Shown here piece after piece: positions 18,895 through 26,504 of a stretch of DNA of 64,000 bases (the first letter of the stretch is position 1; each line of letters starts with the position of its first letter). The stretch comes from Paenibacillus sp. JDR-2 (lineage in GTDB: Bacteria > Bacillota > Bacilli > Paenibacillales > Paenibacillaceae). The stretch is taken from the NCBI RefSeq assembly GCF_000023585.1, contig NC_012914.1, forward strand, positions 3,192,001 to 3,256,000, read 5' to 3'. Made by a program: the position numbers and the translations under genes. The notes below the pieces were generated by a model that worked only from the letters and a program-made list of their open reading frames with translations, was not told the origin of the DNA and searched no databases.

Positions 18895-19476
18895 TTATTT
18901 CTTTAGAATCCCTTCGAAAAACACCTGGAAGGAGATCAGCAGCTGGTCTCCAAAGCCTTCCTTCGAAATCCCCATGACCCAGTTAAGCATCGTACCCAAA
19001 TAGATTTGCGTAGCGATGCAGGCCATCGTCTGAGCAGGAATCGTTGTTGTGAATTCACCGGACTGTTGGCCTTTCTCAAACACGGGAACTAGATTGTCCA
19101 TCACCAGACAGAATCCATCTTTGCTTTCCTCGATATTCTGGTTATTCGCGAGCATGCCCTGAATCGACAGGAGAAGCATGCTGTGGTTCTCGGCCATGGC
19201 ATCGCCAAGCGTCTTGACGAGTGCGAGGAAGCGGGGCGCATAAGGTCCTGGCTTATCCTTTAGGTTCACGATCTCATCAATGGCCACCAGCTTGTTCAGC
19301 TTGCCTCGGACATCCTCTTTGGTTTTGAAATAGTTAAAGAAAGTGCCTTTGGCAACGCCGGCAGCTTCCGTAATTTGAGCGACGGTGGTGGATTCAAAGC
19401 CTTGCTCGGCAAACAGGCACATCGCCGCTTCAAGTATCCGGTTTTTGGTCTCGAGTTTTTTCTCTTCTCGGTTCAC
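18895..19476 (-). CDS. TetR-family repressor of the adjacent efflux gene
   Basis: The N-terminal TetR helix-turn-helix reads ILEAAMCLFAEQGFESTTVAQITEAAGVAKGTFFNYF. The C-terminal ligand domain is divergent, as usual. The ribosome site ACGGAGG touches two ATGs (19485, 19482) but is nine bases before GTG 19476, so GTG is the most likely start, giving 193 residues. It is divergent from a DHA2 efflux transporter. Three copies of a TGACC-N3-GGTNA operator lie between them, one close to its own promoter and one on the transporter's -35, so it probably represses both genes. Confidence 0.88.
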   Translation of the reverse strand: MNREEKKLETKNRILEAAMCLFAEQGFESTTVAQITEAAGVAKGTFFNYFKTKEDVRGKLNKLVAIDEIVNLKDKPGPYAPRFLALVKTLGDAMAENHSMLLLSIQGMLANNQNIEESKDGFCLVMDNLVPVFEKGQQSGEFTTTIPAQTMACIATQIYLGTMLNWVMGISKEGFGDQLLISFQVFFEGILKK

Positions 19477-19503
19477 AGCCATCATCCTCCGTTTATTGCC
19501 TAC

Positions 19504-19512
19504 AGTATAGCA
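19504..19512 (-). promoter_or_regulatory. Extended -10 of the tetR promoter
   Basis: On the minus strand TGCTATACT is an extended -10 located 28 bp before the GTG start. No good -35 is seen at normal spacing. Confidence 0.45.
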
Positions 19513-19544
19513 TATCCACGGCAGTTATGGGTCCAAACTTTTAA

Positions 19545-19557
19545 TGACCGATGGTAC
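19545..19557. promoter_or_regulatory. TetR-type operator 1
   Basis: TGACCGATGGTAC shares the TGACC-N3-GGTNA pattern with two other sites in the same intergenic region. It lies upstream of the tetR -10. Confidence 0.7.
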
Positions 19558-19643
19558 AATAATTGTGATGTAATAATTAAGTTTGTCCATGTTGATCTGT
19601 TATAATTCGCTATAATATCCGATATAACAAGGAAAAAATAAAA

Positions 19644-19656
19644 TGACCAATGGTAT
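19644..19656. promoter_or_regulatory. TetR-type operator 2
   Basis: TGACCAATGGTAT matches the same pattern and starts 23 bp before operator 3, about two helical turns. Confidence 0.7.
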
Positions 19657-19665
19657 AAAATAATG

Positions 19666-19694
19666 TTGACCGATGGTCATTTTATCGCTATAAT
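19666..19694 (+). promoter_or_regulatory. Efflux-gene promoter overlapped by TetR operator 3
   Basis: TTGACC (19666-19671), a 17-bp spacer and TATAAT (19689-19694) drive the MFS gene. The perfect palindrome TGACC-GAT-GGTCA (19667-19679) covers the -35, so bound repressor would block RNA polymerase. Confidence 0.85.
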
Positions 19695-19728
19695 CCAAAA
19701 TGTAAGAAGTCGAGAATGGAGGATTCAA

Positions 19729-21204
19729 ATGACGAAATCAAATATTCAATCCGTACCGGACGCGAGTACGTTTACGATCCGATCGATCATCGCGCCGCTT
19801 ATTGCCGTTATTGTTGGATTATTTATGGTTATTCTGGACGGAACAGCGATGAATGTCGCGTTAAGCGGCTTCATGAAGGAGTTCGGCAAGGACTTGTCCG
19901 TCGTTCAATGGACGACAACGGGTTATGCGCTTGCGCAAGCCGCGGTGATTCCGCTGGCAGGCTGGCTGTCCGACCGGTTTGGGGCAAAGCGGATTTTCCT
20001 CGTGTCAGTGGGGATGTTTACGTTTGGTTCCTTGCTTTGCGCTTTTGCGGGCAATATCGAAATGCTGATTCTTTTCCGGATTATTCAAGGTCTTGGCGGC
20101 GGTATGGTTATGCCGATTGCCTTCGCCATTATTTATAAGCTTAGTCCGCCCGAGAAGGTTGGCTCGGTAATGGGGATGCTGGGAATTCCGGTTCTGATCG
20201 CACCAGCATTAGGTCCGGTTGTAGCCGGCGCATTAATCGATTACGCTACCTGGCATTGGATCTTCCTTATTAATATCCCTCTTGGCATCATCGGGATTAT
20301 TGCAGGCATGCGTACCTTGCCTAACATTGAACGCCAGGAAGTAAAGTCGCTGGACGTTCCGGGCATTATTTTTGGACCGCTCGCATTTGCGGCTTTATCG
20401 TACGGGGTGAGCGAAGGGGGAACAAGCTGGACTTCGGCTCAGACCTTAACCGGTCTTATCGTAGGCGCGGCCTCGCTGATTATCTTTGTGTTTGTAGAGC
20501 TGCGCAGCAAGCAGCCGCTTCTGGAGCTTCGCGTATTCCGCTCCAGAGATTTCAGCAAGGGGATTATTGTCCAGTGGTTTACGCAGATTGCGCTTATGGG
20601 AACGTTCTTCCTCATTCCGATGCTCCTCATTCAAGTTCAGGGTCATACGGCAACGGAATCCGGGTTGATCATGCTGCCTCAAGCGATCGCTTCCGCCGTC
20701 TTCATGCCGATTGGAGGCAGGCTGTTCGACCGGATTGGCGCAAGACCGTTGCTTGTTACGGGGCTTAGCATTGTTGGAGTGGCTTCGTTCCTGTTATCGA
20801 ATATTTCAGCGGATGACGGCTTATCGCTTATCCTGATCACTTCCGGTCTGTTTGGCGTCGGGATGGGATTGTCCATGATGCCGATGAATACGTACTTGAT
20901 TCAAGCATCTCCGCCAAGCCTGGTTGGCCGCGTTACTTCGCTCACTTCCGCGGCTCAGCAGGTGATGACGTCTTTCGCAATCGCGGGACTGAGTACTTAT
21001 CTGACTACAAAGATTAAAGATGCGACGGTACCTGGCAAGGCTCCGGAAATTGACGCTTTATATCATTCCTACGGTGAAACTTTCCTTGTTGTGGTTGGCA
21101 TTGCCATTGCAGGCGTATTATTGGGCTTATTCCTTCGCAAACCGGTCAGAGCGGAAGGCGATGAAGGCTCTGTAGTAGAAGCTCCCATGATGATGGGTCA
21201 TTAA
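19729..21204 (+). CDS. DHA2-type (EmrB/QacA) drug efflux MFS transporter
   Basis: This 491-residue proton-coupled exporter has about 14 membrane segments. MFS motifs visible are LDGTAMNVAL (helix 1), GWLSDRFGAKR (motif A) and PVLIAPALGPVVAGALI (antiporter motif C). ATG 19729 follows GGAGGATTCAA. An upstream in-frame codon at 19663 lies inside the promoter. Control by the divergent TetR repressor fits a drug- or toxin-inducible pump. The substrate is not predictable. Confidence 0.9.
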   Translation: MTKSNIQSVPDASTFTIRSIIAPLIAVIVGLFMVILDGTAMNVALSGFMKEFGKDLSVVQWTTTGYALAQAAVIPLAGWLSDRFGAKRIFLVSVGMFTFGSLLCAFAGNIEMLILFRIIQGLGGGMVMPIAFAIIYKLSPPEKVGSVMGMLGIPVLIAPALGPVVAGALIDYATWHWIFLINIPLGIIGIIAGMRTLPNIERQEVKSLDVPGIIFGPLAFAALSYGVSEGGTSWTSAQTLTGLIVGAASLIIFVFVELRSKQPLLELRVFRSRDFSKGIIVQWFTQIALMGTFFLIPMLLIQVQGHTATESGLIMLPQAIASAVFMPIGGRLFDRIGARPLLVTGLSIVGVASFLLSNISADDGLSLILITSGLFGVGMGLSMMPMNTYLIQASPPSLVGRVTSLTSAAQQVMTSFAIAGLSTYLTTKIKDATVPGKAPEIDALYHSYGETFLVVVGIAIAGVLLGLFLRKPVRAEGDEGSVVEAPMMMGH

Positions 21205-21210
21205 TCCGAA

Positions 21211-21260
21211 CGAAAATACCATTTATTTCTGAATTGTTCAGGAATGGATGGTATTTTTCG
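21211..21260 (+). terminator. Terminator of the efflux gene
   Basis: AAAATACCAT pairs with ATGGTATTTT, with an inner stem TTTCTGAA/TTCAGGAA around TTG. Confidence 0.8.
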
Positions 21261-21355
21261 TTTACAGACTGTACAACTGTATGTTATCTTCAATATATAT
21301 TGTTTGCTTTACTGCTATAAAGCGTCTACGCGACATCAGACTACGGAGGGTGCAC

Positions 21356-21652
21356 ATGACAGTATTAGAAGGACTGCGATCGGCCATTGATAAGACGGAC
21401 CAACAGATTGTTGCATTATTGGCACAAAGATTCATCTTTACTGAGGCAGTAGGGGAATACAAAGCAGCAAATCAGCTTCATTCGCAAGATCCGAAGCGGG
21501 AAGAACAGCAGTTCAAGAAAATTGTCGAGCTCTCCGAGCAATACGGCTTGAGGCCAGAATATGCCGTAGACATCTATCGGAAAATTATGGACATCGCGAT
21601 ATCAAGACATCAAGAGCTGCTTACGGATAATTTCACGGATAAAGCGGTATAA
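21356..21652 (+). CDS. Stand-alone AroQ-type chorismate mutase domain protein
   Basis: The 98-residue all-helical protein has the AroQ fold. Residues matching E. coli Arg11 (LRSAID), Arg28 (LAQRF), Lys39 (GEYKAA), Asp48 and Arg51-Glu52 (DPKREE) are present. The positions of Ser84 and Gln88 read Ala and His in IMDIAISRHQ, so activity may be weak, or it may be an isochorismate-lyase-like or regulatory variant. I choose ATG 21356 after GGAGGG. The longer frame from 21248 runs into the preceding terminator. No aromatic biosynthesis gene is nearby. Confidence 0.78.
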   Translation: MTVLEGLRSAIDKTDQQIVALLAQRFIFTEAVGEYKAANQLHSQDPKREEQQFKKIVELSEQYGLRPEYAVDIYRKIMDIAISRHQELLTDNFTDKAV

Positions 21653-21695
21653 GGCACTGCGGTTGTAACTTCGGTTACGCCGCGGTGCTTTTTTT
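21653..21695 (+). terminator. Terminator of the chorismate mutase gene
   Basis: GGCACTGCGG and CCGCGGTGCT form the base of a long hairpin with inner TAAC/GTTA, followed by seven T. Confidence 0.85.
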
Positions 21696-21759
21696 GTACA
21701 TACTTCCATCCCTATTGGAGCAAAATGACAATAACTACAAGGTTAGGGAGGGTGCCCTC

Positions 21760-22029
21760 GTGATCATCCTCGGACTGTTCGTCATTACGGTTATGAGCCT
21801 GCTGTTCATGTCCATGCTGGATATGCTGGTATTCAAGCAATCTTTCGTGCATGTATTAGTGCATTTGCTTCCGATCTATCCGGATACTTCGACCATCTAT
21901 ATTATCGTGGCTGCGTTCCTGATGGGGGGATGGGTAGACTTCAATATGACCGATCGTTTGAAGAAGAAGCCTGGCAAGCAATCGAATAAGCAAGGGAGTG
22001 AGGAGAACGGTGACGCCAAGCAAAATTAA
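21760..22029 (+). CDS. Small two-helix membrane protein, candidate germinant-receptor D subunit
   Basis: GTG 21760 follows AGGGAGGGTG, giving 89 residues. Two hydrophobic segments (IILGLFVITVMSLLFMSML and IYIIVAAFLMGGWVDF) are followed by a Lys/Asn-rich hydrophilic tail. It overlaps the gerB start by about 20 bp and heads the operon. Small two-helix D proteins encoded within gerA-type operons are known in Bacillus species to modulate germination. The size, topology and position fit that role, but the sequence itself is not diagnostic, so the assignment is inference. Confidence 0.6.
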   Translation: MIILGLFVITVMSLLFMSMLDMLVFKQSFVHVLVHLLPIYPDTSTIYIIVAAFLMGGWVDFNMTDRLKKKPGKQSNKQGSEENGDAKQN

Positions 22030-23104
22030 CTATGTTGATATGTTCGCAATGCAGCTGGTGTTTTTGCTTAGTACATCGATTATCTTTGGAACGCCAAGCG
22101 TGGTTCCGGACTCTTGGTTAGTCGGAATCGTTGCTTTCTTCCCCGCATGCTTGTTTATTGTCATGTACGGGGCAATGTTATCTTCCCAGAAGGATATGGG
22201 GCTGTACCAGCTGCTTGAAAAAGCTTGGGGGAAAATCATAGGCAAAGCTTTTGTTCTTGTCTACGCAACCTATTTCCTGTACATTGCCTCCCGGAATATT
22301 CGGGATATGATTGAGCTTGTGATGAGCACGCTCTTGCGAATGACTCCCGTACCGCTCATCACAACGTTGTTCGTGCTAATCGTTGCCTATGCTACGTTGG
22401 GCGGGATTCAGGCCATAGCCCGCTTTGCCTCGCTTGTTTTATGTATTGTGTTAATGATGCTGCTTGCTATCGGGATTCTTCTGATGTTCAGCAGCTCGCT
22501 TATTCTGGAACAGATGCTACCGTTCTTATCGAAAGGAATCGGGCCGGTGATATTGTCTGCCTTCCAGCACTCCATCTGGTTCCCTTATGGAGAGATCGTT
22601 GTATTCCTGGTGTTTCATAAGGAGATTGGCGGCGCGAAAGGATTTCGCCGGATTACCCTATATGCTTTCCTGAGCGCATGCGTTATTTTATCGGTTTCTG
22701 ATCTCATTCAAATCTGGACGCTTGGCATCGAAGAGAAGAAATATTCCTCTTTTGCTTTGCTGGATGCGGCACGCCTCATTAATATTTCCAATATCATCAC
22801 GCGGATGGATGCCATCATCACACTCATCATTATGTTCGGAACGCTGCTCAAATGCGCCGTCTTTCTATTCGCCAGCACGGAAGGGCTTACGCATATTTTC
22901 AAGGGAAAGACGGGGAAGTATAATTTTCCGCTAGCTCTTCTGGCAGGAGCATTCTCAATCCTTGTAACGCGCAACAGCGCCGAGCATTTGACGGAAGGCT
23001 TGACGTATGTCATTTATACCCTGCATATTCCGCTTCAATTAATCTTGCCTCTATTAACGCTGCTGCTGCTCCGAATCCGTTACCGAAAAGGAGAGGCCAC
23101 ATGA
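22010..23104 (+). CDS. Spore germination protein, GerAB-type permease
   Basis: This 364-residue membrane protein of the endospore APC-like permease family has about ten helices. It forms the B subunit of a germinant receptor in the inner spore membrane and is thought to bind the germinant. GTG 22010 follows GAGGAG; a GTG at 21998 is the alternative. It overlaps the preceding small gene and ends in ATGA with the A-subunit gene. The order B before A is less common than A-B-C. Confidence 0.9.
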   Translation: MTPSKINYVDMFAMQLVFLLSTSIIFGTPSVVPDSWLVGIVAFFPACLFIVMYGAMLSSQKDMGLYQLLEKAWGKIIGKAFVLVYATYFLYIASRNIRDMIELVMSTLLRMTPVPLITTLFVLIVAYATLGGIQAIARFASLVLCIVLMMLLAIGILLMFSSSLILEQMLPFLSKGIGPVILSAFQHSIWFPYGEIVVFLVFHKEIGGAKGFRRITLYAFLSACVILSVSDLIQIWTLGIEEKKYSSFALLDAARLINISNIITRMDAIITLIIMFGTLLKCAVFLFASTEGLTHIFKGKTGKYNFPLALLAGAFSILVTRNSAEHLTEGLTYVIYTLHIPLQLILPLLTLLLLRIRYRKGEAT

Positions 23105-24510
23105 ATACGGACAATATGAGCTTTGCCGCAGAGGAGTCCTACCGTTTAGATAACGTAAAAAAACAATTTGCCTCCGTGTTCGGCAATACGGCGGATCTGG
23201 CGGTAGTCTCCGTGGATGTCGGGCATTATAAAGGGCTTCTATGCTATTTGACAACTATGACCAACACGGATTTCGTCATTGAGCATGTTCTCAAGGATCT
23301 GACGCTCTCCGAACATAAAGAGCCTATGGGCATGGACGAGACTTTTCATCTGCTGGAGACCGTCCATTATGCCGCGCTGAAGCACGAGACGATTCTGGGT
23401 CTGGATAAGGTGATGAACAAAATTGTTCTTGGCAACGCCGCTATCTTTATTGACGGCTTCCCAAAGGTGCTTGTTCTGGAGGTTCGAACACTCAATTCCC
23501 GTTCCATTGACGAGCCGACCACGCAAAATGTCGTTCGCGGCCCGAAGGAAGGATTTACGGAATCGGCAGATACGAATATGAGCCTGATCCGCAGAAGATT
23601 CAATAATGTAAAGCTCCGCTTTGAGAAGTTCGAGCTTGGTTTCATGACGCATACAGCTGTCTATATGGTTTACTTGGACGGCGAGGTGGAGGAGCATATT
23701 ATAAAGCAAGTCAAGGAGAAGCTGAACAGCTCGCATATCGACAGCTTGTTTGATTCCGGCCGGATCGAAGAGATGCTTCATTCGAAGGGAAAAGGAATAC
23801 AGCTGTTTCCTACTGTCTATAACAGCGAACGGCCGGACGCGATTTGCAGCTATTTGATTGACAAACGAATCGCCATAATTGTTGACGGCAGTCCGTTTGT
23901 GCTTGTTGTTCCCTCGCTATTCACGGATTTCTTCAAATCGCCGGAGGACGAATACCAATGGTTTGTTATCGGAACCTTTTCCCGCTGTCTACGCTACTTC
24001 GCTTTTATCTTGTCCTTGATTGTCCCGGCTCTCTATATCGCGGTGACCAGTTACCATCAGGAGCTTGTTCCGACCATTCTATTGACCAGCATTGCGGCCC
24101 AGCGGGAGGGCATTCCTTTTCCGGCCAGCATTGAGATTCTGCTCATGGAAATTACGTTTGAAATTTTGCGCGAAGCGGGTACGCGGATGCCTCGGCTGGT
24201 TGGGCCAACCATCTCCATTGTAGGAGCACTCGTGCTTGGCGAAGCTGCGGTGCAGGCCGGAGTCGTCTCCAACATTAATGTGATTGTTGTCTCCTTGACA
24301 GCGATTTCCGGCTTTGTTGCGCCAATCTATACGTTTGGTTCCAAAGTGCGCTTTTTCCGGTTCGGGATGATTATTCTGGCTTCCGTAATCGGGCTTTACG
24401 GTCTCGTGCTGGGTTGTGCCTTGCTTATGGTACAGATAACGCGGATTGAATCGTTTGGCGTACCGTATTTGTCCTTGTTCTCCCGCTGGGACAAGAGGAG
24501 GGTCACATGA
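23101..24510 (+). CDS. Spore germination protein, GerAA family
   Basis: This 469-residue A subunit has a large N-terminal soluble domain (LAVVSVDVGHYKGLLCYL, DGFPKVLVLEVRTL, RGPKEGFTES, NMSLIRRR) and a C-terminal domain with about five helices, including EAGTRMPRLVGPTISIVGAL in two parts and EAAVQAG. RGPKEGFTE and RPD (YNSERPD) are family hallmarks. It is translationally coupled to both neighbours through ATGA overlaps. A-subunit complexes are reported to form ion channels during germination. Confidence 0.92.
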   Translation: MNTDNMSFAAEESYRLDNVKKQFASVFGNTADLAVVSVDVGHYKGLLCYLTTMTNTDFVIEHVLKDLTLSEHKEPMGMDETFHLLETVHYAALKHETILGLDKVMNKIVLGNAAIFIDGFPKVLVLEVRTLNSRSIDEPTTQNVVRGPKEGFTESADTNMSLIRRRFNNVKLRFEKFELGFMTHTAVYMVYLDGEVEEHIIKQVKEKLNSSHIDSLFDSGRIEEMLHSKGKGIQLFPTVYNSERPDAICSYLIDKRIAIIVDGSPFVLVVPSLFTDFFKSPEDEYQWFVIGTFSRCLRYFAFILSLIVPALYIAVTSYHQELVPTILLTSIAAQREGIPFPASIEILLMEITFEILREAGTRMPRLVGPTISIVGALVLGEAAVQAGVVSNINVIVVSLTAISGFVAPIYTFGSKVRFFRFGMIILASVIGLYGLVLGCALLMVQITRIESFGVPYLSLFSRWDKRRVT

Positions 24511-25733
24511 GCGCCGTACGATTCGGAGGGATGATCCTGCTCAGCCTTGCTCTGATTGCCGCCTGTACGGGATGCTGGGATCAGACCGAGCTGAACCGGT
24601 CTTCGCTTGTCACGGGAATGGCGCTTGAACCGGGCGACCATATGAAATACAAGGTTACCTTCGAGGTCGTTAATGCTTTGGAGACGGATCCTAACAAAGG
24701 GGGAAAAGGCGGCACGCCAACCGCCGTCTATTCCAAAGAAGGAAACTCGATAGCCGAAGCAACGCAAAGGATTAACGAAAGCCTGGAGCGTATGATCCTT
24801 ATCTCTCATATCCGGGTTATCATTATTGACGAACGGCTTGCACGGGAAGGGATCGATCAGTTTATGGACGTGCTGCAACGGAACCGGTACGTTCGCGAAG
24901 ACGTTCTCGTGTTGGTGGGAAAAGGATCTCCGGCATCGGATTTCTTAAGAACCGTATACGCGAGGGGGCAATATGCCGGGTATAAGATACAGATGCAGGT
25001 GGAGACCTACCGGAAGGTCTATGGAGGTATTCCCCGGAGTCACTTGTACGATGTTGGACAAGCGCTGTTAACCGAAGGACGCGTGCTGATGCTCGGGGCG
25101 ATTACCATATCGGGCGACGTAGAGAAAAGCGCATCCCTCGATTCGATCAAGACGGTCTCTCCGGCTGCCGTCGTCAAAATGGCTGGAGCTGCTGTCTTCC
25201 GCGAAGATAAACTTATCGGATACCTGTCCAATGAGCATACGCGTATGGTTATGCTGGCCAGCGACTACGTCTATAACACTTTATTTTCCTTGCCGGGATC
25301 GGGCAGCGGGTCCAAAAGCTCCGGCGCCGTAGGCGTTCAATTCTACCATATGCACTCCCACATGCATGTCGGGATGGACGGTAAAACGCCAAAGATCCGG
25401 GTAAATGTCGAAGGAGACGGCAAGATTACAAGTCTTGACCAGAATATTAAGCTGTCGACGATTGAGGGGTATGACAAGATTGAAGAAATGACCCGGGAAT
25501 ACGTTAACAAAGAAATGCAAAAGACGATTAGCTATGTGCAGAAAAATTTTGGCGTAGACGTGTTTGGCTTCGGCCAGCATTATTACCGGTATCACTTTCG
25601 CAAGTTCAAACCCATTGCAAGGGAATGGGATTCATTGTTTGCCAAAGCCGAGGTGGAAATCGACAGTAATTTCACCTTGCGGCGACCGGATCTGAAGACG
25701 CAAAAGCTTGAAAAAGACGGGATTGGACCATAA
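24507..25733 (+). CDS. Spore germination lipoprotein, Ger(x)C family
   Basis: The 408-residue precursor has a signal peptide and lipobox ending in CTGCWDQTEL, with the modified Cys in GCWD, the family signature. The three-domain GerAC ectodomain follows, including SHIRVIIIDERLAREG and the conserved end of the third domain (VQKNFGVDVFGFGQHYYR-type sequence). It would be anchored to the outer face of the inner spore membrane. It is the last gene of the operon and overlaps the A-subunit stop. Confidence 0.92.
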   Translation: MSAVRFGGMILLSLALIAACTGCWDQTELNRSSLVTGMALEPGDHMKYKVTFEVVNALETDPNKGGKGGTPTAVYSKEGNSIAEATQRINESLERMILISHIRVIIIDERLAREGIDQFMDVLQRNRYVREDVLVLVGKGSPASDFLRTVYARGQYAGYKIQMQVETYRKVYGGIPRSHLYDVGQALLTEGRVLMLGAITISGDVEKSASLDSIKTVSPAAVVKMAGAAVFREDKLIGYLSNEHTRMVMLASDYVYNTLFSLPGSGSGSKSSGAVGVQFYHMHSHMHVGMDGKTPKIRVNVEGDGKITSLDQNIKLSTIEGYDKIEEMTREYVNKEMQKTISYVQKNFGVDVFGFGQHYYRYHFRKFKPIAREWDSLFAKAEVEIDSNFTLRRPDLKTQKLEKDGIGP

Positions 25734-25738
25734 ACACA

Positions 25739-25769
25739 GAAGAAGACCGGCTTTGGGCTGGTCTTCTTC
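25739..25769. terminator. Hairpin between convergent gerC and lysE-type genes
   Basis: GAAGAAGACCGGC pairs with GCTGGTCTTCTTC (one G.T) around TTTGG. The T-tract is interrupted by C, so termination strength is uncertain in both directions. Confidence 0.6.
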
Positions 25770-25772
25770 CGT

Positions 25773-26387
25773 CTATACATTGATTACAATCATCATAATG
25801 GCTGATGCCCATATAAGCAGAGCGGAGATCTTGTTCATCGCCTTCATCAGTTTGCCGCTGGAATCCAGCTTGCCAAGCATCCTTCCGGCCGCAGCGAGAG
25901 AGAAAAACCACAGCCAGGAGACGAAAATACAGGCGATGGAGAACATCCATTTTGCCGGGCCGCTGTAATGCAAAGAGCTGGTACCGATTACTCCTATGGT
26001 ATCCATGATGGCATGGGGGTTAAAGAGCGATACCATGGCGGCGAGCATAACCTGCTTGCGCGGGGAATACCTGCGGGCTTCGGCAGCGGAGGATGCTCCA
26101 CCGTTTGAACGCCAGGTCATCCATCCGATATAAGCCAGAAACAAAACGCCGGCGATAATAAGAATGGTTTTGAGCACGGGTATGTTTATAATAAGGACAG
26201 AGACGCCAAGAATGGCCAGCAGAATCAGAATCGTATCGCATAAGGCTGCAGCGATAACGACCGGAAGAGCCATGCGGAATTTGGCTTGCAGCGCGCCTTG
26301 CGAGAAAATAAAAACATTTTGTGCGCCAAGGGGCAGGATGAGCCCTAGGGCCAGTATTAAACCATGCAGGAATGGCAAAGGAAACAC
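25773..26387 (-). CDS. LysE/ArgO-family amino-acid exporter
   Basis: This 204-residue protein has about six membrane segments. The LysE N-terminal signature LPLGAQNVFIFSQGA is present, and FNPHAIMDTIGVIG contains the second conserved loop. The best start is GTG 26387, with AAAGG two bases upstream, which is unusually close; TTG 26378 is an alternative. Family members export basic amino acids or related compounds. It is divergent from a MocR-type regulator that probably controls it. Confidence 0.88.
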   Translation of the reverse strand: MFPLPFLHGLILALGLILPLGAQNVFIFSQGALQAKFRMALPVVIAAALCDTILILLAILGVSVLIINIPVLKTILIIAGVLFLAYIGWMTWRSNGGASSAAEARRYSPRKQVMLAAMVSLFNPHAIMDTIGVIGTSSLHYSGPAKWMFSIACIFVSWLWFFSLAAAGRMLGKLDSSGKLMKAMNKISALLIWASAIMMIVINV

Positions 26388-26453
26388 AGCCTTTCATTGT
26401 TTGAAAATATGGACTAATTGTAAGGGCCGTAGCATGCTTTGTCGCCATCCAAA

Positions 26454-26475
26454 TGGTTGGCCCGCATACCAACCA
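26454..26475. promoter_or_regulatory. Inverted repeat in the lysE/mocR intergenic region
   Basis: TGGTTGG and CCAACCA face each other across eight bases, 30 bp before the MocR start. This is a plausible binding site for the divergent regulator. Confidence 0.5.
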
Positions 26476-26504
26476 ATTATTAGATCAGTGAATAGGTGAT
26501 ACCG

